Shown in pieces: positions 29,727-38,389 of a stretch of 64,000 nt of DNA (its first letter is position 1; every line of letters starts with the position of its first letter). The notes below the pieces were generated by a model. That model was not told the origin of the DNA. It searched no databases and saw only the letters and a list, made by a program, of their open reading frames with translations. The DNA comes from Streptococcus pasteurianus (lineage in GTDB: Bacteria > Bacillota > Bacilli > Lactobacillales > Streptococcaceae). The translations under genes and the position numbers were made by a program. Where the stretch lies: contig NZ_CP039457.1 of assembly GCF_004843545.1 (NCBI RefSeq), positions 2,012,501-2,076,500 of the forward strand, given 5' to 3'.

Positions 29727-30707
29727 ATGACTAAAAAACATTATAATTGGGCAACCCTGGGAACTGGTGTCATTGCTAATGAATTAGCGCAAGCACTTCA
29801 ACAACAAGGGCGAAAACTCTATTCTGTTGCTAACCGCACTTATGATAAGGGGCTAGCTTTCGCTGAAAAATATGGCATTGACAAAGTTTATCAAACTATT
29901 GATGAGGTATTTGACGACCCTAACGTAGATATTATTTACATCTCAACGCCACACAATACACACATTAACTTTTTGCGTAAAGCCCTAGCAAACGGCAAAC
30001 ACGTTTTATGTGAAAAGTCAATTACGCTTAACGCTGACGAATTGGACGAAGCTATCAAGCTAGCTGAAGAAAATCACGTCATTTTAGCAGAAGCCATGAC
30101 CATTTTCCATATGCCAATTTACCGCAAACTTTCAGAAATCATTGCGACTGGAAAACTCGGTGGATTGAAGCTCATTCAAATGAATTTTGGCAGCTACAAA
30201 GAATACGATATGACAAACCGTTTCTTTAATCGTCAGTTAGCTGGCGGTGCACTTCTTGATATTGGTGTCTATGCTCTTTCTTTTGTCCGTTGGTTTATGA
30301 CATCAACGCCGACTCAAATTGCTTCCCAAGTAAAATTAGCTCCGACAGGAGTCGATGAACAAGCTGGGATTTTGCTAACTAACAGCCAAGGCGAAATGGC
30401 AACTCTGACGTTAAGCCTTCACGCCAAACAACCAAAACGTGGAACAATCGCCTACGGTAAAGGTTATATCGAACTTTACGAATACCCTCGTGGGCAAAAA
30501 GCGGTGATTACCTATACCGAGGACGGACATCAAGAAGTCATCGAAGCTGGAAGTACCGCACTCGCTCTTTCCTACGAAGTCGCTGACATGGAAAATGCCG
30601 TTTCTGGTCAAGAAAATGCCATGCACCTCGACTACACCAAAGACGTCATGGACATTATGACAAAACTCCGCAAAGACTGGAACCTCACTTACCCAGAAGA
30701 AGAATGA
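29727..30707 (+). CDS. Gfo/Idh/MocA family NAD(P)-dependent oxidoreductase
   Basis: 326 aa. The Rossmann fold is marked by WATLGTGVIANELAQAL, the middle by YISTPHNTHINFLRKALANGKHVLCEKSITLN (the usual EKP motif is EKS here) and ALLDIGVYALSFVRWFM in the substrate domain. These enzymes oxidise or reduce sugars, inositols or related polyols; the substrate cannot be read from sequence. AAGGAGG precedes the ATG. It is monocistronic with a terminator at 30721-30752. Confidence 0.87.
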   Translation: MTKKHYNWATLGTGVIANELAQALQQQGRKLYSVANRTYDKGLAFAEKYGIDKVYQTIDEVFDDPNVDIIYISTPHNTHINFLRKALANGKHVLCEKSITLNADELDEAIKLAEENHVILAEAMTIFHMPIYRKLSEIIATGKLGGLKLIQMNFGSYKEYDMTNRFFNRQLAGGALLDIGVYALSFVRWFMTSTPTQIASQVKLAPTGVDEQAGILLTNSQGEMATLTLSLHAKQPKRGTIAYGKGYIELYEYPRGQKAVITYTEDGHQEVIEAGSTALALSYEVADMENAVSGQENAMHLDYTKDVMDIMTKLRKDWNLTYPEEE

Positions 30708-30720
30708 CAACACACAAAAT

Positions 30721-30752
30721 GAGCAGGGAAATCTCCCCGCTCTTATATTTTC
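30721..30752 (+). terminator. Terminator after the Gfo/Idh gene
   Basis: GAGCAGGG and CCCCGCTC pair (one mismatch) around AAATCT, followed by TTATATTTTC. Confidence 0.75.
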
Positions 30753-30815
30753 ACCCAACAGATTCGCCTCAAAGTGCTATAATAAGCCTTAAAGAGAGAG
30801 TTAGAAGGGGATAAA

Positions 30816-31148
30816 ATGGAAACGACACATACCAACCGAAAAAATGTGATTATTCGTTATGCTTGTTTAGTACTATTTATCATCCTTATGGGTATTGACA
30901 TCTTTTTGGGAAAATCGTTGTCTAGCGGAGTATCTAAACTGCTTATTTGCACATCATGTCTTGCTATTCTTGGCATGATTATCGCTGGTTATCGGTATGA
31001 ATGTGATAAGTTTGCCCAAACAGACGACTTGACGCGTATCAGAACGCTCGGTGTTTCCATTAATCCACATAGCCGTCTTGGAAAAATCAGCTACGGTTTA
31101 GCCATTGTATTGATAATTACCATTCTGGTCATTATCCTGCTTACTTGA
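30816..31148 (+). CDS. Small membrane protein, unknown function
   Basis: 110 aa with three hydrophobic segments (about 12-30, 38-58 and 90-109) and a charged loop YECDKFAQTDDLTRIRTLG between the second and third. AGAAGGGG precedes the ATG by 6 nt, and a TATAAT lies near 30780. I do not recognise a family. Its last 51 bp overlap the 3' end of treC on the other strand, so there is no terminator between the two convergent genes. Confidence 0.65.
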   Translation: METTHTNRKNVIIRYACLVLFIILMGIDIFLGKSLSSGVSKLLICTSCLAILGMIIAGYRYECDKFAQTDDLTRIRTLGVSINPHSRLGKISYGLAIVLIITILVIILLT

Positions 31149-32777
31149 TAAATTTTCTTGATAAATGGCAAGTGTTTGATAAGGTTTTAAAGTGATTTTT
31201 TCAGAAAGGTTTGTTTCTGGATAATTGCTTAACAAAACTTGTCCTGACTGATAAGCTTCTGGCAAATCAAGCTCAACTTCTTTAGCAAAAAAATTATTCA
31301 ACACCAACAACTGTTTTCCGTCAAAATGACGTTCAAACGCATAAATATAAGAATTATCTTGATAAGCTGACTGATAACTTCCTTCCGCAATAATTGGTAA
31401 GTCTTTTCTAAGACGAATCAATTGTTGATAGAAAGTGAAGATTGGTCCGCTTTTTTCATTTTCAACATTAATGTCACGATACGTTTTACCAACTTTCAAC
31501 CATGGTGTGCCTGTTGAAAATCCCGCATTCTCTGAAGCATCCCATTGCATCGGCGTACGGCTATTGTCACGTGATTTTGCTTGAATAATGGCAAATGCTT
31601 CCGCTTCTGTCTTGCCTGATGTCAGTAATTCTTGGTAAGCATTTAAACATTCAACATCAACATAATCAGCCATGCTGTCATAATCTGGATCGAGCATACC
31701 AATTTCTTCGCCCATGTAAATATATGGTGTACCACGAGACAAATGAATAGCTGCCGCTAACATGGTCGCTCCCTCATTACGGAAGTTTTTAACATCTATG
31801 AAACGATTAATCGCACGAGGTTGGTCATGATTATTCCAGAAAAGTGCTGACCAGCCACCACCCTCACTCATTTTTTCCCCCCAAGTGTGGAAAAGGGTTT
31901 TTAATTCTTCAAAATCAAATGATTTTAACGTCCATTTTTGACCATTTTCGTAGTCAACCTTAAGATGATGAAAATTGAAAACCATATCCAATTCATGACT
32001 GTCAGGGTTGCTATACTGGATACAATTTGGAATGTCTGTAAAGCTCATTTCACCAACCGTCATGCTATTGTCATCTTGACCAAATGTCGCTTGATTTAAC
32101 ATTTTCAAATAATCGTGCGCAATCGGACGGTCTGTGTATTCAGGTTTACCATCAAAAGCAGTATTATCTTTCAGCTCTTCATCTTTACCAATTAGATTAA
32201 TCACATCGAAGCGAAATCCCTTGACACCTTTTTCACGCCAGAAATTAACCACCTTGAACAATTCCTCACGCACATGCGGATTGCGCCAATTCAAGTCAGC
32301 TTGTGTAATGTCAAACAAATGCAAATAATATTTGCCAGTATCACCAAATGGTGCCCAAGCATTACCACCGAATTTTGAAACCCAATTCGTCGGCGTATCA
32401 CGTAAAATGAAGAATTCTTGATAATATTTGCCCCCAGCTAAAGCTTTTTGGAACCATTCATGCTCTATTGAACAATGATTCAAAACCATATCAAGCATCA
32501 ATTCAATACCATGTTCCTTAGCTTTTTGACTTAATTCTTCAAAATCAGCCATTGTCCCAAATAAGGGATTGACCGCTGTGTAATCTGAAATATCGTACCC
32601 ATTATCACGTTGAGGACTTGGATAGAAAGGGTTGAGCCAGATGACATCAACACCTAATTCTTCCAAATAGGGTAATTTTTCAATAATCCCACGCAAGTCC
32701 CCTACGCCATTGCCTGTCGTATCTTTATAAGATTTTGGGTAAATCTGATAAACGACTTTTCTCTTATCAAATGCCAA
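31098..32777 (-). CDS. treC: Trehalose-6-phosphate hydrolase (TreC/TreA)
   Basis: GH13 enzyme splitting trehalose 6-phosphate into glucose and glucose 6-phosphate. I choose the TTG at 32777 as start (AFDKRKVVYQIYPKSYKDTTGNG), because AAAGGAG lies 5 nt upstream, while the in-frame ATG at 32795 precedes that RBS. That gives 559 aa. Catalytic regions: MLDMVLNHCS, GFRFDVINLI (nucleophile Asp), MTVGEMS (acid/base Glu), WNNHDQPRAINRF. About 16 extra residues at the C-terminus (from SSKQDNDQ) overlap the opposite gene. It follows treP by 14 bp in one operon. Confidence 0.95.
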   Translation of the reverse strand: MAFDKRKVVYQIYPKSYKDTTGNGVGDLRGIIEKLPYLEELGVDVIWLNPFYPSPQRDNGYDISDYTAVNPLFGTMADFEELSQKAKEHGIELMLDMVLNHCSIEHEWFQKALAGGKYYQEFFILRDTPTNWVSKFGGNAWAPFGDTGKYYLHLFDITQADLNWRNPHVREELFKVVNFWREKGVKGFRFDVINLIGKDEELKDNTAFDGKPEYTDRPIAHDYLKMLNQATFGQDDNSMTVGEMSFTDIPNCIQYSNPDSHELDMVFNFHHLKVDYENGQKWTLKSFDFEELKTLFHTWGEKMSEGGGWSALFWNNHDQPRAINRFIDVKNFRNEGATMLAAAIHLSRGTPYIYMGEEIGMLDPDYDSMADYVDVECLNAYQELLTSGKTEAEAFAIIQAKSRDNSRTPMQWDASENAGFSTGTPWLKVGKTYRDINVENEKSGPIFTFYQQLIRLRKDLPIIAEGSYQSAYQDNSYIYAFERHFDGKQLLVLNNFFAKEVELDLPEAYQSGQVLLSNYPETNLSEKITLKPYQTLAIYQENLSSKQDNDQNGNYQYNG

Positions 32778-32791
32778 TTTTTGCTCCTTTA

Positions 32792-34765
32792 TCACAATTT
32801 ACTTGCTGTAAAAATCGCTTCCCCACGCGCAACATCACACGGCAATTCTCGCGTAACATCCGTCTGGAAATCATTTTGATTGGTCACAATAACAGGTGTC
32901 ACCACAGGATAGCTAGCCGCTTGAATAGCTGCCATGTCAAAACTAATCAAAGCATCACCAACCGACACTCTATCACCTTGCTTAACATGAGCCGTAAAGC
33001 CGTCTCCGTCAAGATTTACCGTGTCCATACCGATATGCATCAGCAATTCAAGACCTTCATCTGAAACCAAACCAATCGCGTGTTTTGTTGGGAAAAGAAC
33101 TGATACTACACCGTCAACTGGCGCAACCAATTCTCCTTCTGTCGGTTCAATCACAACACCTTGTCCCATAACACCTTGGGCAAAAACAGGGTCTGGTGCT
33201 TCACTCAAATTTTTAGCGCGTCCTGCAAGCGGACTTTGGATAGAAATCACTGTTCCTGCAGGCACTTCCGCATCCTTTTTAGCCTCAACAACTGCCTGAA
33301 CTTGTGAATTTTCATCTGACTTCACTTCATCTTCAGCTTTTGTCAAGAAACCAACACGACGGAAAATAAATGTCAAAACAAATGGAATAACAATTGCAAT
33401 CACCATATCAATGGCAAATAAGCCCATGTATTTTGCTTGAATCGAAAGAATACCTGGCAAACCACCGATACCAATCGCATTAGCCGTGATATTGAAACTT
33501 GTACAGAATAGCCCTGCAATACCTGAACCAATCATCCCTGCAACAAATGGGTAAACATACTTCAAGGTAACCCCAAAAAGTGCTGGTTCTGTGACACCAA
33601 GATAAGCTGAAATCGCTGCTGGCAATGAAATTTGAGCTTCACGTTCATCATGACGATTCATCACATAAAACGCCAAAACAGCAGAACCTTGAGCAATATT
33701 TGACAAAGCAATCATTGGCCAAAGCCCAGTACCACCAGCATCCGCAATCAATTGTGTATCAATCGCATTAGTCATGTGGTGTAAACCAGTAATAACAAGT
33801 GGCGCATAAAGTGCACCGAAGATAGCACCAAAGAGCCATTTCACAGGACCAGTCAATCCAGCAAGTACCACTGCCGAAATACCTTTACCAATTGTCCAAC
33901 CAATCGGACCAAGCACCGTATGTGCCAAAATCAATGCTGGAATCAATGATAGAAACGGCACAAAAATCATCGAAATCACTTCTGGAATATGCTTACGCCA
34001 GAACCGTTCCAGGTAAGCCAAAGACAACCCTGCCAACAGCGCTGGAATAACTTGAGCTTGGTAACCAATCTTTTGAACCGTAAAGAAACCAAAATCCCAA
34101 GTCCAGTTTGCCGCAATTTCAGCAGCTGATGTGCTGGCAACATTATAAGCATTTAACAGTTGGTTTGGAGAAATCAAACAAATCCCCAGAACAATCCCCA
34201 GAATCTGGCTAGTTCCCATTTTACGTGTCACAGACCAGACGATTCCTACTGGTAAATAGTGGAAAATCGCTTCACCTGGCAGCCACAAAAATGAGTTCAC
34301 ACCAGACCAAAATTGAGAAACCTCAACAATCGTCTTACCATTCAATGCTGACCATTCAACACCTTCAAGAATATTACGAAAACCTAAAATCAAACCACCA
34401 ACGATAATCGCTGGAATGATAGGTGTAAAAATTTCCGCCAACATTGCAAGCGCACGTTGTAACCAATTTTGATTTTTCTGCGCAGCTGATTTAGCCGCTT
34501 CTTTTGATACCCCTTCGATACCAGAAACCGCTGTAAAATCATTATAAAAAATAGGAACATCATTTCCGATAATTACTTGGAATTGCCCTGCATTTGTAAA
34601 TGTCCCCTTAACCGCAGGGATGGCTTCCAAACGCTTAACATCCGCCTTACTCTCATCATTTAAAACAAAACGCATCCGCGTCGCACAATGCGTTACCGCC
34701 GCAATATTTTCTTTCCCGCCGATAGCTTCAAGCATTTCACGGGCATCTCTTTCAAATTTTCCCAT
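32792..34765 (-). CDS. treP: PTS trehalose-specific EIIBCA
   Basis: Three-domain permease, 657 aa: IIB (1-90; THCATRMRFVL with phosphocysteine), IIC (about 110-470, membrane segments, GVTEPALFGVTLKYVYPF) and a C-terminal IIA (about 510-657; LLMHIGMDTVNLDGDGF with the phosphohistidine). It imports trehalose as the 6-phosphate. The family often lacks the IIA domain; this copy is complete. It is first gene of treP-treC, divergent from treR, with cre and inverted-repeat motifs between them. Confidence 0.94.
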   Translation of the reverse strand: MGKFERDAREMLEAIGGKENIAAVTHCATRMRFVLNDESKADVKRLEAIPAVKGTFTNAGQFQVIIGNDVPIFYNDFTAVSGIEGVSKEAAKSAAQKNQNWLQRALAMLAEIFTPIIPAIIVGGLILGFRNILEGVEWSALNGKTIVEVSQFWSGVNSFLWLPGEAIFHYLPVGIVWSVTRKMGTSQILGIVLGICLISPNQLLNAYNVASTSAAEIAANWTWDFGFFTVQKIGYQAQVIPALLAGLSLAYLERFWRKHIPEVISMIFVPFLSLIPALILAHTVLGPIGWTIGKGISAVVLAGLTGPVKWLFGAIFGALYAPLVITGLHHMTNAIDTQLIADAGGTGLWPMIALSNIAQGSAVLAFYVMNRHDEREAQISLPAAISAYLGVTEPALFGVTLKYVYPFVAGMIGSGIAGLFCTSFNITANAIGIGGLPGILSIQAKYMGLFAIDMVIAIVIPFVLTFIFRRVGFLTKAEDEVKSDENSQVQAVVEAKKDAEVPAGTVISIQSPLAGRAKNLSEAPDPVFAQGVMGQGVVIEPTEGELVAPVDGVVSVLFPTKHAIGLVSDEGLELLMHIGMDTVNLDGDGFTAHVKQGDRVSVGDALISFDMAAIQAASYPVVTPVIVTNQNDFQTDVTRELPCDVARGEAIFTASKL

Positions 34766-34816
34766 ATGTCTTCGGTAAAACCGACTCCTTTGTTAGTCTA
34801 TAAATAGTTGCTAGCT

Positions 34817-34877
34817 TTATTTACAAGGTTATTGTAATCGTTTCCTATTTTGTCTGCAAGTTGTTTGCTGTAAATAA
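34817..34877. promoter_or_regulatory. Divergent tre control region: cre and candidate TreR operators
   Basis: 34833-34847 matches the cre consensus at 14 of 15 positions (minus strand TAGGAAACGATTACA). TTACAA (34821-34826) and TTGTAA (34832-34837) form an inverted repeat, and TTATTTACA (34817-34825) faces TGTAAATAA (34869-34877). These are candidate TreR sites, but the true operator cannot be fixed from one sequence. Confidence 0.5.
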
Positions 34878-34961
34878 GCACATTTTTTCTTGATTTTTTC
34901 CAAGTCGTATGGTAATTTAAAAACAACTTTATAAAACTAAAGGAATTTCTCAACATAACTC

Positions 34962-35675
34962 ATGAAAAAATACGAACAAATCTTTAAAGACCTTGAACAC
35001 GATATTACCTCTGGCATTTACCAAGCTGGTGACTATCTCCCCACCGAAAACGAGCTAACCCAAACCTACCATATGAGCCGTGACACTATCCGCAAAGCGC
35101 TTAGTCTCCTTGCTGAAGCAGGGCTCATCCAGAAAATTCATGGTTCTGGCTCTCAAGTCATCAAACACGAGCAGATTGATTTTCCCGTTTCACAGCTCAC
35201 AAGCTATAAAGAACTGGTCGATGCTCACCATATCAATTCCAAAACCAATGTCATTGCCATTGATAAACTTATCGTTGATGAAAAATTAGCTGCGCTGACA
35301 GGTTTCAAGAAAAATAACCTTGTCTGGCGAATCATTCGCCAACGTGTCGTTGACGGCACCGCTTCTGTCCTTGACATTGATTATTTAGACAAAAAAATCG
35401 TGCCAAATATGACACGAGAAATCGCCGAACAATCCATTTACGATTACCTTGAAAACCAACTCCACCTCATCATCGCTTTCGCTCAAAAAGAAATCACCAT
35501 TGACCAGCTAACTGACCGTGACAAACTACTCCTTGACATCGGTGCCGAACACCACGTTGTCTCTGTCAAATCAAAAGTTTACCTCGCCAACAAACACCAA
35601 TTCCAATTCACCGAAAGCAGACACAAACTCGAAAAATTCCGCTTCGTTGACTTCGCAACCCGAAAACCACAGTAA
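34962..35675 (+). CDS. treR: Trehalose operon repressor TreR (GntR family)
   Basis: 237 aa. N-terminal winged HTH of GntR type (YLPTENELTQTYHMSRDTIRKALSLLAEAGLIQKIHGSGS, about 25-70) and a C-terminal UTRA effector domain that binds trehalose 6-phosphate in relatives. SFQ-type end: the protein terminates in ESRHKLEKFRFVDFATRKPQ, a UTRA hallmark. Divergent from treP-treC, the normal arrangement for the local repressor. Its RBS is weak (AAAGGAATTTCTC is distant from the ATG). Confidence 0.94.
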   Translation: MKKYEQIFKDLEHDITSGIYQAGDYLPTENELTQTYHMSRDTIRKALSLLAEAGLIQKIHGSGSQVIKHEQIDFPVSQLTSYKELVDAHHINSKTNVIAIDKLIVDEKLAALTGFKKNNLVWRIIRQRVVDGTASVLDIDYLDKKIVPNMTREIAEQSIYDYLENQLHLIIAFAQKEITIDQLTDRDKLLLDIGAEHHVVSVKSKVYLANKHQFQFTESRHKLEKFRFVDFATRKPQ

Positions 35676-35959
35676 CACGTGACACCTATTTGAGAATAAA
35701 AAAACGCAGTCTCTCCCATATCTCGAAAGTTTTGAAATACCTTGGATTTCCTGCTGAACTGTCAGCCCTACCACTCACAGCGCCTAAGGGGATTATCAAA
35801 AAGAAACTAGTTACAAATAATTATTGTTACTAGCCAATTTCAGAATGATTTGTGAACGAAGCGAGCACAAAAACGATACTTACTGCTGTTCACATAGCCT
35901 GAACCTAGAAATTGAAAAGCGAAAAAGCTAAGAAAGGCATTAAAAATTTTCTTCAATCA
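35676..35959. other. Intergenic region after treR, no gene seen
   Basis: About 280 bp without a credible ORF. An imperfect 27-bp palindrome CTAGTTACAA...TTGTTACTAG spans 35807-35833 with ATAATTAT at the centre. Base composition and lack of frames suggest debris linked to the decayed pilin gene next door. Confidence 0.4.
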
Positions 35960-35994
35960 AAAAGCAGCTGGATATAAAATGTCCAGCTGCTTTT
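35960..35994. terminator. Strong bidirectional terminator
   Basis: AAAAGCAGCTGGA (35960-35972) and TCCAGCTGCTTTT (35982-35994) form a perfect 13-bp stem with T tails on both strands. It ends four bases before the stop of the pilin remnant. Confidence 0.85.
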
Positions 35995-35997
35995 GCA

Positions 35998-36444
35998 TTA
36001 ATGTCGTAATCTGCGGTAAACATTTACCACCAATAAAAGCACGATTAGAATAAATATTACAAGGAATGGTGCAACCATCAAAGGTTTTACCTGAGAAGTA
36101 ACACCATTAAGTGATTTTAAATTATTAATTTTGAAACTCGAACTATCAGCAGCAATTGTGAATGAAGAAGTAATATCAGTTTTTTCAGTACCATTTACAA
36201 GGTAGACCTTGGCATCTTTATTGTAAGTTAAACCAGTTGAAAGTGTATCTGATAATTCAAGATAGTATTCATCATACGAAGCAAGATTATCCGGTAATGT
36301 AGCAGTCAATTGGAAAGGTACTGAATCGTTAATATCGTAATCAGCAGAATCTTGCCAACCAGTAGTTTCACCAGTTGTATCGTTAATATCTTTTAGATTT
36401 TTCTCAACAGTTGGAACACTTGTCCTAGATTCTACAAATTTCAT
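35998..36444 (-). pseudogene. Remnant of an LPXTG-anchored pilin backbone gene
   Basis: The 148-codon frame begins inside an isopeptide-forming pilin domain: VPTVEKNLKDIND, WQDSADYDINDSVPFQLTATLP and LSDTLSTGLTYNKDAKVYL are typical of the D1/D2 fimbrial domain of streptococcal backbone pilins. After LKSLNGVTSQ it jumps to a membrane anchor and basic tail (VAPFLVIFILIVLLLVVNVYRRLRH). There is no signal peptide, no LPXTG motif and most of the body is gone, so both the front and the middle are deleted. The ATG sits only one base from AGGAG. No sortase or other pilin gene is nearby. Confidence 0.75.
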
Positions 36445-36612
36445 CTCCTATAATCGTGAATTTATCCGCTCACTTGTCGAAAGTAGACATTTCTCGCTTT
36501 TAACTGCAAAATTTAATAACAAATCGCCCTTAGGTAACAATGTATTACGAAGCACACATTAGTCACTCTTTATGTTCTCACAAGTTTATAACTACATGTT
36601 ATAGTAGCATCA

Positions 36613-36702
36613 AAAAGCCTAACATAGACAACGGACCTAACCCCAAGAATTAGACAAGAATCTAACAATTGGGGTTAGGTTTATTATACGTGTTAGGCTT
36701 TT
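36613..36702. repeat. 90-nt symmetric nested palindrome
   Basis: Outer arms AAAAGCCTAACA (36613-36624) and TGTTAGGCTTTT (36691-36702) are perfectly complementary over 12 bp. Then 10 unpaired bases on each side, inner arms ACCTAACCCCAA (36635-36646) and TTGGGGTTAGGT (36669-36680), again 12 perfect pairs, and a 5-bp apical TTAGA/TCTAA stem. The CCTAAC motif recurs in outer and inner arms. T-rich ends on both strands would permit termination, but its symmetry is unusual for a plain terminator. Confidence 0.8.
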
Positions 36703-36717
36703 ATTCATGAAATTTTC

Positions 36718-37022
36718 TGTGGACAAGTCAAAGTATTCTGCAAATACGTAAAAAAAGCCGAAAATCACCAGCTTTTTTACACAGATATCAACACTTATTC
36801 ACAACCTGTGGATAAGTATGGTTATACATTGGGGATAACTTGTGTATAAATACCTAAATAATCCTATAATATCAATATTTATCACTACTCCACAAAATTT
36901 GAAAACACCTTGTTGATAACTCATTTTTTCACAAGAAGAAGTTACCTCAAAACTTACTAGAAACCTTACCCTAAAGGGAGTTCTAAGATTTTCACAAAAA
37001 AAGAGTTGTGTACTTTTCCACA
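36718..37022. promoter_or_regulatory. Cluster of DnaA-box-like sequences
   Basis: Matches to TTATNCACA: exact at 36795-36803 (plus, TTATTCACA), 36807-36815 (minus, TTATCCACA) and 36841-36849 (minus, TTATACACA). One mismatch at 36718-36726, 36830-36838 and 36911-36919 (minus) and at 36775-36783, 36925-36933 and 37014-37022 (plus). Two further exact TTATCCACA occur at 39034-39042 and 39442-39450. Confidence 0.6.
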
Positions 37023-37148
37023 GCTATTATTCTTGACTAAACTTCCACAAGTTAGGAGAAATTGCCCAAAATTTACTCTTTTCTGTGCTATTTTTCGTTA
37101 CCTATGGCTTAAATTTACTATTTTTCTACTCATTTTGCGGTTCAAAAC

Positions 37149-37183
37149 AAAAAAAGAAAGAACCCCACTAGCGGAGTTCTTTC
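37149..37183 (-). terminator. Terminator after ruvB
   Basis: On the minus strand GAAAGAACTCC pairs with GGGTTCTTTC around GCTAGTG and is followed by TTTTTTTG. It is 80 bp past the ruvB stop. Confidence 0.85.
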
Positions 37184-37262
37184 AGGAGATTATGAAAAAG
37201 AAAAGTTTTAGGATTGTTTACAGTATATAAAGACTTGCTTAAACTTACCTTAAGCTAAAAAA

Positions 37263-38261
37263 TTATTTTTCCGAATAAGGATAGCCCAAATGTTCATAAG
37301 CTTTTTCAGTTGCCACACGACCAGTACGAGTGCGCATAATAAAGCCTTTTTGAATCAAATACGGCTCATACATATCCTCAACAGTATCACGCTCTTCAGC
37401 GATATTAACGGATAGCGTTCCTAAACCGACAGGACCACCGTTATAAACCTCAATCATGGTACGCAAAATTTTCTGGTCAATGTAATCAAGCCCCTCATGG
37501 TCAACATCTAACATCGTCAATGCTTTATCGGTAATATCTTTTGTGATAATACCATCTCCCATAATTTGGGCGTAATCACGTACACGTTTTAAGAGACGAT
37601 TAGCAATACGAGGTGTTCCACGACTACGTCGTGCCAATTCTTGGGCAGCTTCATGGACAATTTCCATTTCAAAAATATCTGCCGTGCGTTCAACAATTTC
37701 TGTCAAATCTTCAACGTCATAGTATTCCATATGCCCAGTAATGCCAAAACGAGCACGTAAAGGATTAGAAAGCATACCAGCACGTGTTGTCGCACCAATC
37801 AGGGTAAACGGCGGTAAATCCAAGTGAACACTACGACTAGTCTCGCCATTGCCAATCATGATGTCAATATAAAAATCTTCCATGGCGCTATAAAGTACTT
37901 CTTCCACAGCCATTGGCATACGATGAATTTCGTCAATAAAAAGCACATCACCAGGTTCCAAATCATTCAAGATAGCAACCAAATCACCAGCTTTTTCGAT
38001 AGCAGGTCCAGATGTCTGTTTTAAATTCACCCCTAATTCATTAGTAATCACAAATGCCATTGTCGTTTTACCAAGACCTGGAGGTCCAAACAATAGCACA
38101 TGGTCCAAAGACTCGTCACGTAATTTTGCTGCCTCAATAAAGATTTTTAGCTGATTTTTAACCTTATCTTGTCCGATATATTCTTTTAAAAACTGAGGAC
38201 GAAGCGTGCGCTCCGCAAATTCCTCATCACCCATAATATCATTATCTAAAATTCTGCTCAT
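37263..38261 (-). CDS. ruvB: Holliday junction branch-migration ATPase RuvB
   Basis: AAA+ motor of 332 aa that, with RuvA, drives branch migration. Walker A is [12 protein letters not shown], Walker [12 protein letters not shown], sensor 1 IGATTRAG, and the C-terminal winged helix ends in [16 protein letters not shown]. It lies 14 kb from ruvA in this window, so the two are not in an operon. The ATG (38261) is six bases after TATAAT, so the transcript looks leaderless. Confidence 0.97.
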   Translation of the reverse strand: MSRILDNDIMGDEEFAERTLRPQFLKEYIGQDKVKNQLKIFIEAAKLRDESLDHVLLFGPPGLGKTTMAFVITNELGVNLKQTSGPAIEKAGDLVAILNDLEPGDVLFIDEIHRMPMAVEEVLYSAMEDFYIDIMIGNGETSRSVHLDLPPFTLIGATTRAGMLSNPLRARFGITGHMEYYDVEDLTEIVERTADIFEMEIVHEAAQELARRSRGTPRIANRLLKRVRDYAQIMGDGIITKDITDKALTMLDVDHEGLDYIDQKILRTMIEVYNGGPVGLGTLSVNIAEERDTVEDMYEPYLIQKGFIMRTRTGRVATEKAYEHLGYPYSEK

Positions 38262-38296
38262 ACCCTTATTATACCAAAACCAAGACCTACAGTGAA
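38259..38296 (-). promoter_or_regulatory. ruvB promoter; -10 six bases before the ATG
   Basis: Minus strand: TTCACT (38296-38291), 17-bp spacer ending in TGG, TATAAT (38273-38268), then AAGGGT and the ATG at 38261. Transcription should start at or next to the A of the start codon. AAGGG is one base from the ATG, too close to serve as a Shine-Dalgarno. Confidence 0.6.
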
Positions 38297-38351
38297 TTGT
38301 TTAACTAGGAAATCCCACTAATACAATGATAACCAGCAATTTTATTAATAA

Positions 38352-38384
38352 AAAAGATCGAAGAATAAATTTTCTTCAATCTCA
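38352..38384 (-). terminator. Terminator after nrdG
   Basis: On the minus strand GATTGAAGAA and TTCTTCGATC pair around a short A/T loop, followed by TTTTTTATT. Confidence 0.8.
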
Positions 38385-38389
38385 CTTCC

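Larger units (their letters stand above)
36445..37148. other. 700-bp noncoding region with palindrome and DnaA-box-like cluster
   Basis: No gene is supported on either strand. It holds a 90-nt nested palindrome (36613-36702) and, from 36718 to 37022, about nine 9-mers within one mismatch of the DnaA box TTATNCACA. The DNA between is strongly AT-rich (for example 36848-36885). Confidence 0.7.

Noticed and set aside
36718-37022. Calling the DnaA-box cluster the chromosomal oriC
   Set aside because: There is no dnaA/dnaN, no coding-strand switch and no parA/parB genes next to it; ruvB and nrd genes continue on the same strand.
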